The notes: a model not told the origin generated them from the sequence alone. Shown: positions 9,193 through 17,889, numbered from the stretch's first letter. The stretch: DNA of 64,000 nt from an uncultured Burkholderiales bacterium (GCA_903870145.1 CAIQBO010000020.1:62001-126000), one strand, 5' to 3'. Made by a program: numbers and translations.

Positions 9193-10347
9193 ATGTCTCG
9201 TGTGATCCAAAAACCCAGTTTGATGTCTCGCCTCACCGCGTTGTTGGCGGGATTTGATGGCCCTTTGGCCTTTGCTGTATTTGTACTGGCTTGCGCGGGT
9301 TTGTTGATCATGTTCTCCTCTGGACATGACCACGGGACACGTTTTGTGGACCACGCCCGCAACATGGTGATTGCCGCCAGCATCATGTTCGTGGTGGCAC
9401 AAATTCCGCCGCAGCGCTTGATGGCTTGGGCCGTGCCCATCTACACCGTGGGCGTGATCTTGTTGGTGGCGGTGGCTATTTTTGGCATCACCAAAAAGGG
9501 TGCACGGCGCTGGATCAATTTGGGCGTGGTGATTCAGCCCAGTGAGATCATGAAAATCGCCATGCCTTTGATGTTGGCTTGGTGGTTTCAAAAAAGAGAA
9601 GGCCAGTTAAGGCCCTTGGATTTTGGGGTGGCCAGCGTGCTTTTGATTTTGCCGGTTGGGTTGATCATTCGCCAGCCTGATCTGGGCACTGCCTTGCTGG
9701 TATTGAGCACGGGTTTTGCTGTCTTATTTTTTGCAGGACTGAGTTGGCGCTTGATCGTGCCACCCGTGCTCTTGGGCCTGTTGGGGGTGCTGGCCTTGGT
9801 GTTGATGGAGCCGGTTTTATGCGCCGATGGCATGGACTGGAAAATCCTGCATGAGTACCAACGTCAACGCATTTGCACCTTGCTTGACCCCACACGAGAC
9901 CCCTTGGGCAAGGGCTTTCACATCATCCAAGGCATGATCGCGATTGGTTCAGGCGGCTTTTGGGGCAAGGGTTTCATGCAAGGCACGCAAACCCATTTGG
10001 AATTTATTCCAGAGCGCACCACCGACTTTATTTTTGCCGCATTTTCCGAAGAGTTCGGCCTGCTAGGCAACTTTCTTTTGATCTCCAGCTTCTTTTTCCT
10101 GGTGTACCGAGGCCTGTCCATTGCCCGCGATGGCCCCACCTTGTTCACCCGTTTGTTGGCGGGCAGTGTGTCGATGATTTTTTTCACCTACGCCTTTGTC
10201 AACATGGGCATGGTCAGCGGCATCTTGCCCGTGGTGGGCGTGCCCTTGCCCTTCATTAGTTATGGCGGCACCGCCATGGTCACCTTGGGGCTGGGCTTGG
10301 GCATTTTGATGTCCATTGCCAAAGCCAAGCGCTTGGTGCAAACCTGA
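9193..10347 (+). CDS. rodA: Rod-shape peptidoglycan polymerase RodA
   Basis: SEDS-family membrane glycosyltransferase of 384 residues that polymerises lipid II with PBP2 for cell elongation. About ten hydrophobic segments are seen. SEDS signatures include GARRWINLGVVIQPSEIMKI, IRQPDLGTALLVL, GSGGFWGKGFMQGTQ, FIPERTTDFIFAAFSEEFG and a C-terminal LPFISYGGTAMVT. It resembles RodA rather than FtsW by the GFDGPLAFAVFVLACAGL start and because ftsW normally lies in the dcw cluster. I chose ATG 9193 because AAGGA at 9179-9183 precedes it; an in-frame ATG at 9118 would add 25 residues with no membrane character. It is divergent from the RNase gene; TATAAA at 9100-9105 may be its -10. Confidence 0.92.
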   Translation: MSRVIQKPSLMSRLTALLAGFDGPLAFAVFVLACAGLLIMFSSGHDHGTRFVDHARNMVIAASIMFVVAQIPPQRLMAWAVPIYTVGVILLVAVAIFGITKKGARRWINLGVVIQPSEIMKIAMPLMLAWWFQKREGQLRPLDFGVASVLLILPVGLIIRQPDLGTALLVLSTGFAVLFFAGLSWRLIVPPVLLGLLGVLALVLMEPVLCADGMDWKILHEYQRQRICTLLDPTRDPLGKGFHIIQGMIAIGSGGFWGKGFMQGTQTHLEFIPERTTDFIFAAFSEEFGLLGNFLLISSFFFLVYRGLSIARDGPTLFTRLLAGSVSMIFFTYAFVNMGMVSGILPVVGVPLPFISYGGTAMVTLGLGLGILMSIAKAKRLVQT

Positions 10348-10383
10348 ATTCAGGCGCATCCAGCGCGGCTTTGCCCACTTGCC

Positions 10384-10389
10384 TACAAT
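10384..10389 (+). promoter_or_regulatory. -10-like element directly before tldD
   Basis: TACAAT ends 6 bases before the ATG of tldD, so transcription would start at the A of the start codon. No convincing -35 and no Shine-Dalgarno sequence are visible in the 48-base gap after rodA. Confidence 0.4.
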
Positions 10390-10395
10390 GCCAAC

Positions 10396-11856
10396 ATGAT
10401 TTCTCGCGAACCCACCATTGAACGCCTGGCCACGGCCAGATCCTTGTTGCTCGAGCCTTTTGGCTTGGACGAAACGCACTTGGCGAAGGCTTTAGCGGCC
10501 ATCCAAACGCAGCGCGTGGACGATGCAGATTTGTACTTTCAGTACACCCGCTCGGAGGGCTGGAGTTTGGAAGAAGGCATCGTCAAGACGGGCAGTTTCA
10601 GCATTGACCAAGGCGTTGGCGTGCGAGCCGTAGCGGGCGAGAAAACCGCTTTCGCCTACTCCGACGATATTTCTGAAGCCTCTTTGATGGACGCCGCTGT
10701 CACGGTGCGAGCCATTGCCCAAGCCCGACAAAATAAAAAAATCCGTGTGCCTGCGCGCAAGCTCGCTCGCATCCGCAGTCTGTACCCGCCCTTGGACCCC
10801 ATCAGCACGCTGAGCAGCACCGCCAAGGTGGAGTTGCTGGGGAAAGTCGAGAAAATGGCCCGTGCCAAAGACCCTCGGGTGGTGCAAGTCATGGCCGGCT
10901 TGGCCAGCGAGTACGACGTGGTCATGGTGGCCCGCGCGGACGGCACGTTGGCCGCTGATGTGCGGCCCTTGGTTCGATTGTCAGTCACGGTGATCGCCGA
11001 GCAAAAAGGCCGGCGCGAAATGGGCAGCGGCGGCGGCGGCGGGCGATTTGGCTTGGTTTATTTTGACGAGGCCATGATCAGCAGCTATGTCAACGATGCT
11101 GTGCATGCGGCGCTGACCAACTTGGACGCACGGCCTGCACCGGCCGGCGAGATGACTGTGGTCTTGGGCGCGGGGTGGCCCGGTATTTTGTTGCACGAGG
11201 CGATTGGCCACGGCCTAGAAGGTGACTTCAACCGCAAGGGCTCAAGCGCTTTCAGCGGTCGCATTGGCCAGAGGGTGGCGGCCAAAGGTGTGACGGTGTT
11301 GGACGACGGCACGCTGGCCGATCGGCGCGGCTCATTGAATGTGGACGACGAAGGCTGCCCAACGCAGCGCAACGTTTTGATCGAAGACGGTATCTTGAAA
11401 GGCTACATCCAAGACGCCATGAATGCTCGTTTGATGGGCGTTCAACCCACCGGCAATGGCCGGCGCGAAAGTTACGCCCACATTCCCATGCCGCGCATGA
11501 CCAACACCTACATGTTGGGCGGGAACAAACCACCCGAAGAGATTGTGGCGAGTTTGAAAAAAGGTTTGTACGCGCCCAACTTTGGCGGTGGTCAAGTCGA
11601 CATCACCAGCGGCAAGTTCGTGTTCTCTGCCAGCGAAGCCTATTGGGTTGAAAATGGCAAAATTTTGTACCCTGTCAAAGGCGCAACCTTGATCGGCAGC
11701 GGCCCGGAGTGCTTGAAAAAAGTCAGCATGATTGGCAACGACATGCGCCTGGATTCGGGCGTGGGCACTTGCGGCAAAGAGGGTCAAAGCGTGCCCGTGG
11801 GCGTGGGCCAACCGACCTTGCGCATTGAGGGCCTGACCGTGGGCGGGACAGCTTGA
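10396..11856 (+). CDS. tldD: Metalloprotease TldD
   Basis: A 486-residue zinc metalloprotease subunit (PmbA/TldD family). With its partner TldE/PmbA, TldD forms a heterodimer that cleaves unfolded peptides such as microcin B17 precursor and the CcdA antitoxin in E. coli. The zinc-binding helix [16 protein letters not shown] (HExxxH) lies near residues 265-280; a C-terminal Cys in [16 protein letters not shown] and the DSGVGTCGK segment are family features. Length is typical (about 480). The partner gene is not in this window. It stands alone between rodA and the DAHP synthase gene and appears to be transcribed from a -10-like element just before the ATG. Confidence 0.95.
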   Translation: MISREPTIERLATARSLLLEPFGLDETHLAKALAAIQTQRVDDADLYFQYTRSEGWSLEEGIVKTGSFSIDQGVGVRAVAGEKTAFAYSDDISEASLMDAAVTVRAIAQARQNKKIRVPARKLARIRSLYPPLDPISTLSSTAKVELLGKVEKMARAKDPRVVQVMAGLASEYDVVMVARADGTLAADVRPLVRLSVTVIAEQKGRREMGSGGGGGRFGLVYFDEAMISSYVNDAVHAALTNLDARPAPAGEMTVVLGAGWPGILLHEAIGHGLEGDFNRKGSSAFSGRIGQRVAAKGVTVLDDGTLADRRGSLNVDDEGCPTQRNVLIEDGILKGYIQDAMNARLMGVQPTGNGRRESYAHIPMPRMTNTYMLGGNKPPEEIVASLKKGLYAPNFGGGQVDITSGKFVFSASEAYWVENGKILYPVKGATLIGSGPECLKKVSMIGNDMRLDSGVGTCGKEGQSVPVGVGQPTLRIEGLTVGGTA

Positions 11857-11888
11857 GCCGCACGTCGCCAACACAGCTACAAGCGCGC

Positions 11889-11921
11889 TTGTCAGGCCTT
11901 GTCAGAAGCTTGTGCTACAGT
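11889..11921 (+). promoter_or_regulatory. Putative promoter of the DAHP synthase leader
   Basis: TACAGT at 11916-11921 preceded by TG at 11913-11914 forms an extended -10. Transcription would start near 11928, two bases before the leader-peptide ATG. No good -35 is present at 17 bases; instead two TTGTCAG repeats (11889 and 11899) are exactly 10 bases apart, next to a 14-base palindrome at 11879-11892 that may be a protein site. Confidence 0.45.
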
Positions 11922-11929
11922 CATTGCCT

Positions 11930-12004
11930 ATGAGCCAGCGCTTTAACTTCTTTTATTTTTATTTTGGATTCTCAGTCCCCGGCGGACGAGAGGACAGCGC
12001 ATAA
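11930..12004 (+). CDS. Phe/Tyr-rich attenuation leader peptide of the DAHP synthase gene
   Basis: A 24-codon open frame, ATG at 11930 and TAA at 12002-12004, with FNFFYFYFGF at residues 5-14: six Phe and two Tyr in ten residues. Such a run just ahead of an aromatic biosynthesis gene is the hallmark of a ribosome-mediated attenuator leader (as in pheA and pheST leaders). The codons after the aromatic run (Pro-Gly-Gly, 11978-11986) contain the bases that can pair with the left arm of the downstream terminator. The ATG lies only 8 bases after the putative -10, so the leader itself would be almost leaderless. It is too short for normal gene calling and is named here by inspection. Confidence 0.85.
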   Translation: MSQRFNFFYFYFGFSVPGGREDSA

Positions 12005-12058
12005 GCCACTGACCCCCCTCACACCCACCGCCGGACTGAACACCCGGCGGTTTTTTTT
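11977..12058 (+). terminator. Attenuator: competing antiterminator and intrinsic terminator before the DAHP synthase gene
   Basis: CCGCCGG at 12028-12034 can pair with CCGGCGG at 12044-12050 (9-base loop, extended by one A-T pair) followed by eight T residues at 12051-12058, a strong intrinsic terminator. The same CCGCCGG can pair instead with CCGGCGG at 11979-11985 inside the leader peptide frame. A ribosome stalled on the Phe/Tyr codons (11942-11971) would leave 11979-11985 free and favour the antiterminator; one that reaches the stop at 12002 would mask it and favour termination. Confidence 0.85.
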
Positions 12059-12089
12059 GCCCCATTTTTTACCTGTTAGGAGCCTCACG

Positions 12090-13214
12090 ATGAACGCCAA
12101 AAGACAAGCCACTTCGGAGCCTGGTTATGCAAGCCCCAACGACCGCACCGGTCAGACCGACGACGAACGCATCAAGGACATCACCGTGCTACCACCCCCA
12201 GAACATTTGATGCGCTTTTTCCCGATCGCGGGAACGGGGGTTGAAACTTTGATCTCGCAAACGCGCCACAAGATTCAGCGCATCATGGCGAGTCAAGATG
12301 ACCGCTTGCTGGTGGTGATCGGCCCCTGCTCAATACACGACCCCGCCGCTGCGCTGGATTACGCGCGCCGCCTCAAGCCGCTGCGTGAGCGCTACGCAGG
12401 CAGTCTGGAAATTGTCATGCGGGTGTACTTTGAAAAACCCCGCACCACCGTGGGCTGGAAGGGCTTGATCAACGATCCCTACTTGGACCAAAGCTTTCGC
12501 ATTGACGAGGGCTTGCGCATTGCGCGGCAGTTGCTGATTGAAATCAATCGGCAAGGGGTGCCTGCGGGCAGCGAGTTTTTGGATGTGATCTCGCCCCAGT
12601 ACTTGGGCGACTTGATCAGCTGGGGCGCAATCGGCGCGCGCACCACCGAGAGTCAAGTGCACCGCGAATTGGCCTCCGGTTTGTCGGCCCCCATAGGTTT
12701 TAAAAATGGCACCGACGGCAACATCAAAATTGCCACCGATGCGATTCAGGCAGCCGCCCGTGGACACCACTTTTTGTCGGTTCACAAGAACGGGCAAGTG
12801 GCGATTGTCGAGACCCGCGGCAACCCCGACTGCCACGTGATTTTGCGTGGAGGCAAAGCGCCCAATTACGACGCAGTCAGCGTCACAGCGGCGTGCAAAG
12901 AATTGGAATCCGCCAAGCTACCTGCCAGTTTGATGATCGATTGCAGCCACGCCAATTGCAGCAAACAGCACGAGCGTCAAGTCGATGTGGCGCGCGACAT
13001 TGCAGGCCAATTGGCTGGCGGTTCGCACCAGATTTTTGGGGTGATGGTGGAGAGCCACTTGGAGGCCGGTGCTCAAAAATTCTCACCAGGCAAAGACGAT
13101 GTGGCCGCTTTGACGTATGCCAAAAGCATCACCGACCCTTGCATTGGCTGGCCTGACACCGAGCAAGTGCTGCAAATTTTATCGGACGCTGTCAAAAAGC
13201 GCCGAGTCAAATGA
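12090..13214 (+). CDS. aroG: 3-deoxy-7-phosphoheptulonate (DAHP) synthase, type I
   Basis: Condenses phosphoenolpyruvate and erythrose 4-phosphate, the first step of aromatic amino acid synthesis. The 374-residue protein is a type I AroFGH enzyme with LVVIGPCSIHDPAAAL, VMRVYFEKPRTTVGWKGLIN and SVTAACKEL in the barrel, DCSHANCSK with the metal His, and a GVMVESHLEAGAQ motif with the metal Glu. I chose ATG 12090 because TTAGGAG precedes it at 12076-12082; an in-frame start at 11964 would read through the attenuator hairpin. The N-terminal extension before DITVLPPPEHLM is where feedback inhibitors bind in this family; whether it is Phe- or Tyr-sensitive cannot be read. The Phe/Tyr leader suggests repression by both. 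Confidence 0.95.
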   Translation: MNAKRQATSEPGYASPNDRTGQTDDERIKDITVLPPPEHLMRFFPIAGTGVETLISQTRHKIQRIMASQDDRLLVVIGPCSIHDPAAALDYARRLKPLRERYAGSLEIVMRVYFEKPRTTVGWKGLINDPYLDQSFRIDEGLRIARQLLIEINRQGVPAGSEFLDVISPQYLGDLISWGAIGARTTESQVHRELASGLSAPIGFKNGTDGNIKIATDAIQAAARGHHFLSVHKNGQVAIVETRGNPDCHVILRGGKAPNYDAVSVTAACKELESAKLPASLMIDCSHANCSKQHERQVDVARDIAGQLAGGSHQIFGVMVESHLEAGAQKFSPGKDDVAALTYAKSITDPCIGWPDTEQVLQILSDAVKKRRVK

Positions 13215-13291
13215 AGGCGTGAAAACAAAGAGACCTGCACCAGGGCTGATGCAAAGTCCGCAGCACCCAACAACTGCGGGCTATGTAGGCA

Positions 13292-14668
13292 TTACGCGCG
13301 TGTTGCAAGCTCCTTGAGCAGGCGTGCGTGCACATCGCCAAAGCCCCCGTTGCTCATGCACACAACATGATCGCCAGGGCGGGCTTGCGTCAGCACCTGC
13401 TGGAGTAAAAGCTCGATCGTATGGGCCACTTGCGCCTGCGTGCCCATTGCGGACAAGGCGGCTGACGCGTCCCAATCGAGCCCGCCGCTGTGGCAAAAAG
13501 ACAGATCAGCTTGTTCCAAACTCCACGGCAGTTGGGCCTTCATGCTGCCCAGTTTCATGGTGTTGCTGCGCGGCTCAAACACCGCCAAGATGCGCTGCTC
13601 AGGCCCGATTTGGCGGCGCAATCCGTCGATCGTGGTGCGAATGGCTGTGGGGTGGTGCGCAAAGTCGTCGTAGACCGTCACGCCAGCCACGCAGCCACGC
13701 ACTTCCATGCGCCGCTTGACGTTTTCAAAACTGCTCAAAGCTTGCGCGGCAACATCTGCTGGCACGCCCACATGCTGCGCCGCTGCGATGGCGGCCAGCG
13801 CGTTCAATTGGTTATGCACGCCGCCCAGGGCCCATTGCACGCAGGCCACTTTGCGGCCTTGTTGCAAGACATCAAAATGGCCAGGCTCACCCATGGCGGT
13901 GAAGTCACTGACGGCGGCGCCAAAGGTCCTCAGCTCGCTCCAGCAGCCTTGTGCCAAGACGCGCGTCAGGCTCTCTTCCAGGCCATTGACCACCAAGCGT
14001 CCTTGCGCGGGCACGGTGCGCACCAGGTGGTGAAATTGCCGCTCAATGGCTGACAAGTCGTCAAAAATATCGGCGTGGTCAAACTCCAAGTTGTTCAGAA
14101 TGGCCGTGCGAGGCCGGTAGTGCACAAACTTGCTGCGCTTGTCAAAAAATGCGGTGTCGTATTCATCGGCCTCAATGACAAAGTAGCGCCCGCCCCCTAG
14201 GCGCGCAGAAACGCCAAAGTTCAAGGGCACGCCCCCAACCAAAAAACCTGGCGCCAGTCCCGCGTGCTGCAGCGCCCATGCCAGCATGGAGGTGGTGGTG
14301 GTTTTGCCATGGGTACCTGCCACGGCCAACACATGGCGGCCTTGCAGCACATGTTCGGCCAGCCATTGTGGGCCGCTGGTGTAGGGTGCGCCGGCGTCTA
14401 AGATGGCTTCCATCAAAGGAAATTTAGGCGCGCCACTTTGCAAGCGGGCGCGGCTGACCACATTGCCGATCACATAGAGGTCGGGCTTTAAACGCATTTG
14501 ATCAGCCCCAAAGCCTTCGATCAACTCAATGCCAAGAGCTTGCAATTGATCGCTCATGGGCGGGTAGACGCCGGCATCACAGCCCGTGACGCGGTGGCCT
14601 GCCTCCCGGGCCAACGCGGCCAAGCCGCCCATGAAAGTTCCGCAGATGCCCAAAATATGAATATGCAT
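13292..14668 (-). CDS. mpl: UDP-N-acetylmuramate:L-alanyl-gamma-D-glutamyl-meso-diaminopimelate ligase Mpl
   Basis: Mur-ligase family enzyme of 458 residues that reattaches recycled murein tripeptide to UDP-MurNAc in the cytoplasm. The N-terminus MHIHILGICGTFMGGLAALA is the Rossmann UDP-binding part typical of Mpl, the ATP loop is GTHGKTTTTSMLAWAL near residues 115-130, and the central domain has EADEYDTAFFDKRSKF. Length matches Mpl (about 455). The same window carries ampD, another murein-recycling gene, about 10 kb away. It is divergent from the gene at 14700 with only 31 bases between start codons; TAAAAT at 14680-14675 lies 6 bases before its ATG, and there is no ribosome site, so a leaderless mRNA is likely. 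Confidence 0.94.
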   Translation of the reverse strand: MHIHILGICGTFMGGLAALAREAGHRVTGCDAGVYPPMSDQLQALGIELIEGFGADQMRLKPDLYVIGNVVSRARLQSGAPKFPLMEAILDAGAPYTSGPQWLAEHVLQGRHVLAVAGTHGKTTTTSMLAWALQHAGLAPGFLVGGVPLNFGVSARLGGGRYFVIEADEYDTAFFDKRSKFVHYRPRTAILNNLEFDHADIFDDLSAIERQFHHLVRTVPAQGRLVVNGLEESLTRVLAQGCWSELRTFGAAVSDFTAMGEPGHFDVLQQGRKVACVQWALGGVHNQLNALAAIAAAQHVGVPADVAAQALSSFENVKRRMEVRGCVAGVTVYDDFAHHPTAIRTTIDGLRRQIGPEQRILAVFEPRSNTMKLGSMKAQLPWSLEQADLSFCHSGGLDWDASAALSAMGTQAQVAHTIELLLQQVLTQARPGDHVVCMSNGGFGDVHARLLKELATRA

Positions 14669-14674
14669 GGGGGG

Positions 14675-14693
14675 ATTTTAGGCGGTGCACAAT
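14675..14693. promoter_or_regulatory. Compact divergent promoter elements between mpl and the 14700 gene
   Basis: On the minus strand TAAAAT (14680-14675) is 6 bases before the mpl ATG. On the plus strand CACAAT (14688-14693) is 6 bases before the ATG at 14700. The whole gap is 31 bases, so the -35 region of each gene would lie in the coding sequence of the other. No -35 consensus is evident. Confidence 0.4.
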
Positions 14694-14699
14694 TCGGTC

Positions 14700-15284
14700 A
14701 TGCGTGAATTCTCAGAAGAAATTGCGGCCTCTGCGGCGCGTTGGGTGATCGAGGAGGGCCTGGAATACGGACCGGCCAAGCGGCGCGCGCTCAAAGCGCT
14801 GGGGTTGCCGGCCCGCACGGCCTTGCCCAGCAATGAATTGCTCGAGGTGCAGGTGCGTGAGTACATTGAGATGTTTTGCGCCCAGACTCAGCCCCTGGAG
14901 TTGGCCGCCTTGCGCCGCCATGCCTTGGGCTGGATGGAGCGACTGGCCTCGTTCAGGCCTTTTTTGGGCGGCGCAGTCTGGCATGGAACGGCCACACGGT
15001 TGTCAGACATTTACTTGCAACTGTTTTGCGACGACCCCAAGTCCACGGAAATTGCATTGATCAACCTGGGCTTGACGTTTCAAGCCAGCACCGTGCGCGG
15101 CCTGCAAGGCGAGCCGGTAGAGGCTTTGAGTCTGCACAGCTTTTGCGCTGATTTGGGGGAGGAGGTGGGCGTGCACTTGTTGGTCAACGACTACGACGAT
15201 GTGCGCGGCGCATTGAAGCCCGATGCGCAGGGCAGGCCGCCCAGAGGAGACCTGGCGGCGGTGAGCCGTCTGCTTGGGGCATGA
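14700..15284 (+). CDS. Conserved hypothetical protein, Burkholderiales type
   Basis: A 194-residue soluble protein that I do not recognise as a named enzyme. It begins MREFSEEIAASAARWVIEEG and carries a conserved-looking core GGAVWHGTATRLSDIYLQLF followed by CDDPKSTEIALINLGL and, near the end, VHLLVNDYDDVRGALKP, suggestive of a nucleotidyltransferase-like fold but without a firm motif match. No signal peptide or membrane helix is visible. I chose ATG 14700 rather than an in-frame GTG at 14685, because a -10-like CACAAT ends 6 bases before that ATG. It lies between mpl and a thioredoxin-like gene that starts 7 bases after its stop, a common neighbourhood in this order. Confidence 0.7.
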   Translation: MREFSEEIAASAARWVIEEGLEYGPAKRRALKALGLPARTALPSNELLEVQVREYIEMFCAQTQPLELAALRRHALGWMERLASFRPFLGGAVWHGTATRLSDIYLQLFCDDPKSTEIALINLGLTFQASTVRGLQGEPVEALSLHSFCADLGEEVGVHLLVNDYDDVRGALKPDAQGRPPRGDLAAVSRLLGA

Positions 15285-15291
15285 TACGGGT

Positions 15292-15858
15292 ATGACGCAA
15301 GAAATTGAAAACCAGACCCCAAGCCCCGAGTCAAATCAGCGCAGGCAGGCGCTTTTGGCTGCAGTTGGTTTGGCCGCTGGATTGGCGGGGGCTGCTTGGG
15401 CTTGGCAAAAATACCAAGCCCGCCCGGCCACCGACCCCGCTGTCAAACTCTTTTGGCAGCAAGTCTTTGAGCGCCCCGAAGGAGGTGATCTGAGTCTTCA
15501 AAAATTCAGGGGCAAGCCCTTGCTGGTTAATTTTTGGGCCACTTGGTGCCCGCCGTGCATAGAAGAACTTCCGTTATTAGACGCCTTCTTTCTTGAAAAA
15601 GATGCTAAATTTGTTCAAGTTGTCGGATTGGCCATCGATCAACCCAGTGCCGTCAGGCGTTTTTTAAGTCAGCACCCCTTGCACTTTCCAAACGGCTTGG
15701 CGGGCTTGGGGGGTACCGAACTTGGCAAAAGTCTAGGCAACACAGAAAGTGTTTTGCCTTTTAGTATTATTTTCGATGCAGATGGCGGAATTTTAAGGCA
15801 AAAATTAGGAAAATTAACCGAAGATGACTTAAAGTCTTGGCGTCAAAGTCTGGCTTAG
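15292..15858 (+). CDS. TlpA-like thiol:disulfide oxidoreductase
   Basis: A membrane-anchored, periplasm-facing thioredoxin-fold protein of 188 residues. The N-terminus has an uncleaved-looking hydrophobic segment (LLAAVGLAAGLAGAAWAW, about 20-37). The redox motif WATWCPPCIEELP (CxxC as CPPC) lies near residues 83-95, followed by a TlpA/ResA-type domain with VVGLAIDQPSAVRRFL and SVLPFSIIFDADG. Such proteins reduce periplasmic disulfides, for example for cytochrome c maturation or copper handling; the target here is unknown. ATG 15292 was chosen over an in-frame ATG 18 bases upstream, which overlaps the preceding gene. The 3' half is noticeably more AT-rich than the neighbours. Confidence 0.88.
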   Translation: MTQEIENQTPSPESNQRRQALLAAVGLAAGLAGAAWAWQKYQARPATDPAVKLFWQQVFERPEGGDLSLQKFRGKPLLVNFWATWCPPCIEELPLLDAFFLEKDAKFVQVVGLAIDQPSAVRRFLSQHPLHFPNGLAGLGGTELGKSLGNTESVLPFSIIFDADGGILRQKLGKLTEDDLKSWRQSLA

Positions 15859-15952
15859 ACTGACTGCAGTCCGCTTGCAATCTGGTTCAAGTGGGTGCAG
15901 GTGATTCAAGCCAGATGGGGCATGTGCGGCACATCTTTGGGTCTGGGTAATT

Positions 15953-15982
15953 TTGTATTTTGATAGCAGTTGCAGGTAAATA
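15953..15982 (+). promoter_or_regulatory. Putative sigma-70 promoter of accBC
   Basis: TTGTAT (15953-15958) and TAAATA (15977-15982) are separated by 18 bases in the AT-rich part of the 174-base gap before accB. Transcription would begin near 15989, giving a leader of about 44 bases. Upstream, 15879-15916 contains a TCTGG...CCAGA dyad and two TTCAAG repeats of unknown meaning. Confidence 0.45.
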
Positions 15983-16032
15983 GGATCAAAATTGGTGTAG
16001 ATTCGAGCTTTTCGTATGCAACAGGGGGTCTC

Positions 16033-16503
16033 ATGGACTTGCGCAAACTCAAAACCTTGATTGATTTGGTCTCGGACTCCAACGTCACAGAGCTGGAGAT
16101 CACCGAAGCCGAGGGCAAGGTCAGGATCGTCAAAGGGCCTACACAGGCGAACGTGAGCATGACTTCGAATGCACATCATGCGCCAGCGGCCGAAGGGGCC
16201 GCCGTGGTGCACCCATCTACAGCCCTTACTGCCACCTCCCCAGAGGCGCCAGCACCTGATGTGCCAACGGGCCATACCGTCAAATCCCCTATGGTTGGCA
16301 CTTTCTACCGCTCAGCCACCCCAGGCGCAGCCGCATTTGTCAAAGTGGGAGATGTCGTCAAAGAGGGGCAGACCCTGTGCATCATCGAGGCCATGAAGAT
16401 TTTGAACGAGATCGAGTCCGACAAATCGGGCACCGTGACTCAAATCTTGTGTGAAAACGGACAAGCCGTGGAATACGGACAAGCCATGATCATCATCGAC
16501 TAA
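16033..16503 (+). CDS. accB: Acetyl-CoA carboxylase biotin carboxyl carrier protein AccB
   Basis: Carrier protein of 156 residues whose lysine-bound biotin shuttles CO2 between biotin carboxylase and carboxyltransferase in the first step of fatty acid synthesis. The N-terminus [20 protein letters not shown] is classical AccB; a Pro/Ala/Thr-rich linker at about 50-75 joins it to the C-terminal biotinyl domain with the acceptor Lys in [14 protein letters not shown] and the protruding-thumb region [15 protein letters not shown] 16033 follows CAGGGGG; an in-frame ATG at 15970 would add 21 unrelated residues. accC starts 16 bases downstream. The aroQ gene usual in front of accB in related genomes is absent here. 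Confidence 0.96.
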   Translation: MDLRKLKTLIDLVSDSNVTELEITEAEGKVRIVKGPTQANVSMTSNAHHAPAAEGAAVVHPSTALTATSPEAPAPDVPTGHTVKSPMVGTFYRSATPGAAAFVKVGDVVKEGQTLCIIEAMKILNEIESDKSGTVTQILCENGQAVEYGQAMIIID

Positions 16504-16519
16504 CGTTGCTAGGGCCTGC

Positions 16520-17869
16520 ATGTTTAAGAAAATTTTGGTCGCAAACCGCGGGGAAATCGCCCTGAGGATTCAGCGCGCTTGCCGCGAAATGGGCATCAAA
16601 GCCGTCATGGTTTACTCCGAAGCCGACCGCGAGGCCAAGTACGTCAAACTGGCCGAAGAGGCGGTGTGCATTGGCCCACCCGCCTCGGGGCTGAGCTACC
16701 TGAACATGCCAGCCATCATCTCGGCTGCAGAAGTGACCGACGCCGAAGCCATCCACCCCGGCTATGGCTTTTTGAGCGAAAACGCTGACTTTGCCGAGCG
16801 CGTTGAAAAAAGCGGTTTCCAATTCATCGGGCCCTCACCCGAGTCGATCCGGATCATGGGCGACAAAGTCTCGGCCAAGCAGGCCATGATCAAAGCGGGC
16901 GTGCCCTGTGTGCCTGGCTCAGAGGGCGAGTTGCCCGAAGACCCGGTGCAAATCCGGCGCATCGCCAAAGCTGTGGGCTATCCGGTGATCATCAAGGCCG
17001 CAGGCGGCGGCGGCGGCCGAGGCATGCGGGTGGTCAACACCGAGGCGGCTTTGATCAACGCGGTTCAGATGACCAAGGCCGAAGCGGGAGCTGCTTTTGG
17101 CAATCCGGCGGTTTATTTGGAAAAGTTTTTACAAAATCCACGCCACATTGAAATTCAAATCATGGCGGATAAATTCAAAAACGCCGTGTATTTGGGCGAG
17201 CGCGATTGCTCCATGCAGCGGCGCCACCAAAAGGTCATTGAAGAAGCGCCGGCTCCTGGCATTGCGCGCAAACTGATCGATAAAATTGGCGAGCGCTGCG
17301 TGACGGCGTGTAAAAAAATTGGCTACCGCGGTGCTGGCACGTTTGAGTTCCTTTACGAGAACGGTGAGTTTTATTTCATTGAAATGAACACCCGTGTGCA
17401 AGTCGAGCACCCCGTGACGGAATGGGTCACGGGCGTGGACATTGTGAAAACCCAAATCATGGTGGCCGCTGGCGAGAAACTGCCGTTCACGCAGCGACAA
17501 ATCACCCTCAGAGGCCATGCCATCGAATGCCGCGTGAATGCCGAAGACCCCTTCAAGTTCACGCCTTCACCAGGACGCATCACCATGTGGCATGCGCCCG
17601 GTGGGCCCGGTGTGCGGGTGGACTCGCATGTCTACACCAACTATTTTGTGCCGCCCAATTACGACTCCATGATTGGCAAAATCATTTGTCATGGCGACAC
17701 GCGTGACCAAGCCATTGCCCGCATGCAGACGGCGTTGGCTGAAACCGTGGTCGAGGGCATTCACACCAACATGCCCTTGCACCGTGAGCTGATGGTGGAC
17801 GCCAAGTTCAAGGCCGGTGGCACCAACATTCACTACCTGGAAGAGTGGCTGCGCCACCACAAGCGTTGA
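16520..17869 (+). CDS. accC: Acetyl-CoA carboxylase biotin carboxylase AccC
   Basis: ATP-grasp enzyme of 449 residues that carboxylates the biotin on AccB. Motifs in order: N-terminal [23 protein letters not shown]-grasp loop [14 protein letters not shown] near residues 160-173, [20 protein letters not shown] near 230-250, [16 protein letters not shown] near 286-301 containing metal-binding Glu and Asn residues, and the C-terminal subdomain with [12 protein letters not shown]. Length equals the family norm. It is in the same transcription unit as accB and is followed by prmA after 20 bases. Confidence 0.98.
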   Translation: MFKKILVANRGEIALRIQRACREMGIKAVMVYSEADREAKYVKLAEEAVCIGPPASGLSYLNMPAIISAAEVTDAEAIHPGYGFLSENADFAERVEKSGFQFIGPSPESIRIMGDKVSAKQAMIKAGVPCVPGSEGELPEDPVQIRRIAKAVGYPVIIKAAGGGGGRGMRVVNTEAALINAVQMTKAEAGAAFGNPAVYLEKFLQNPRHIEIQIMADKFKNAVYLGERDCSMQRRHQKVIEEAPAPGIARKLIDKIGERCVTACKKIGYRGAGTFEFLYENGEFYFIEMNTRVQVEHPVTEWVTGVDIVKTQIMVAAGEKLPFTQRQITLRGHAIECRVNAEDPFKFTPSPGRITMWHAPGGPGVRVDSHVYTNYFVPPNYDSMIGKIICHGDTRDQAIARMQTALAETVVEGIHTNMPLHRELMVDAKFKAGGTNIHYLEEWLRHHKR

Positions 17870-17889
17870 GCGCTGGGGCTGTTGGCACC

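Noticed and set aside
11964..12089. An N-terminal extension of the DAHP synthase from an upstream ATG
   Set aside because: It would be translated through the terminator hairpin and T tract, while ATG 12090 has a good ribosome site and the Phe/Tyr leader explains the open frame in this region better.
13240..13291. A terminator between the DAHP synthase gene and mpl
   Set aside because: CCGCAG and CTGCGG at 13258-13279 can pair, but there is no T tract on either strand, so it was not listed.
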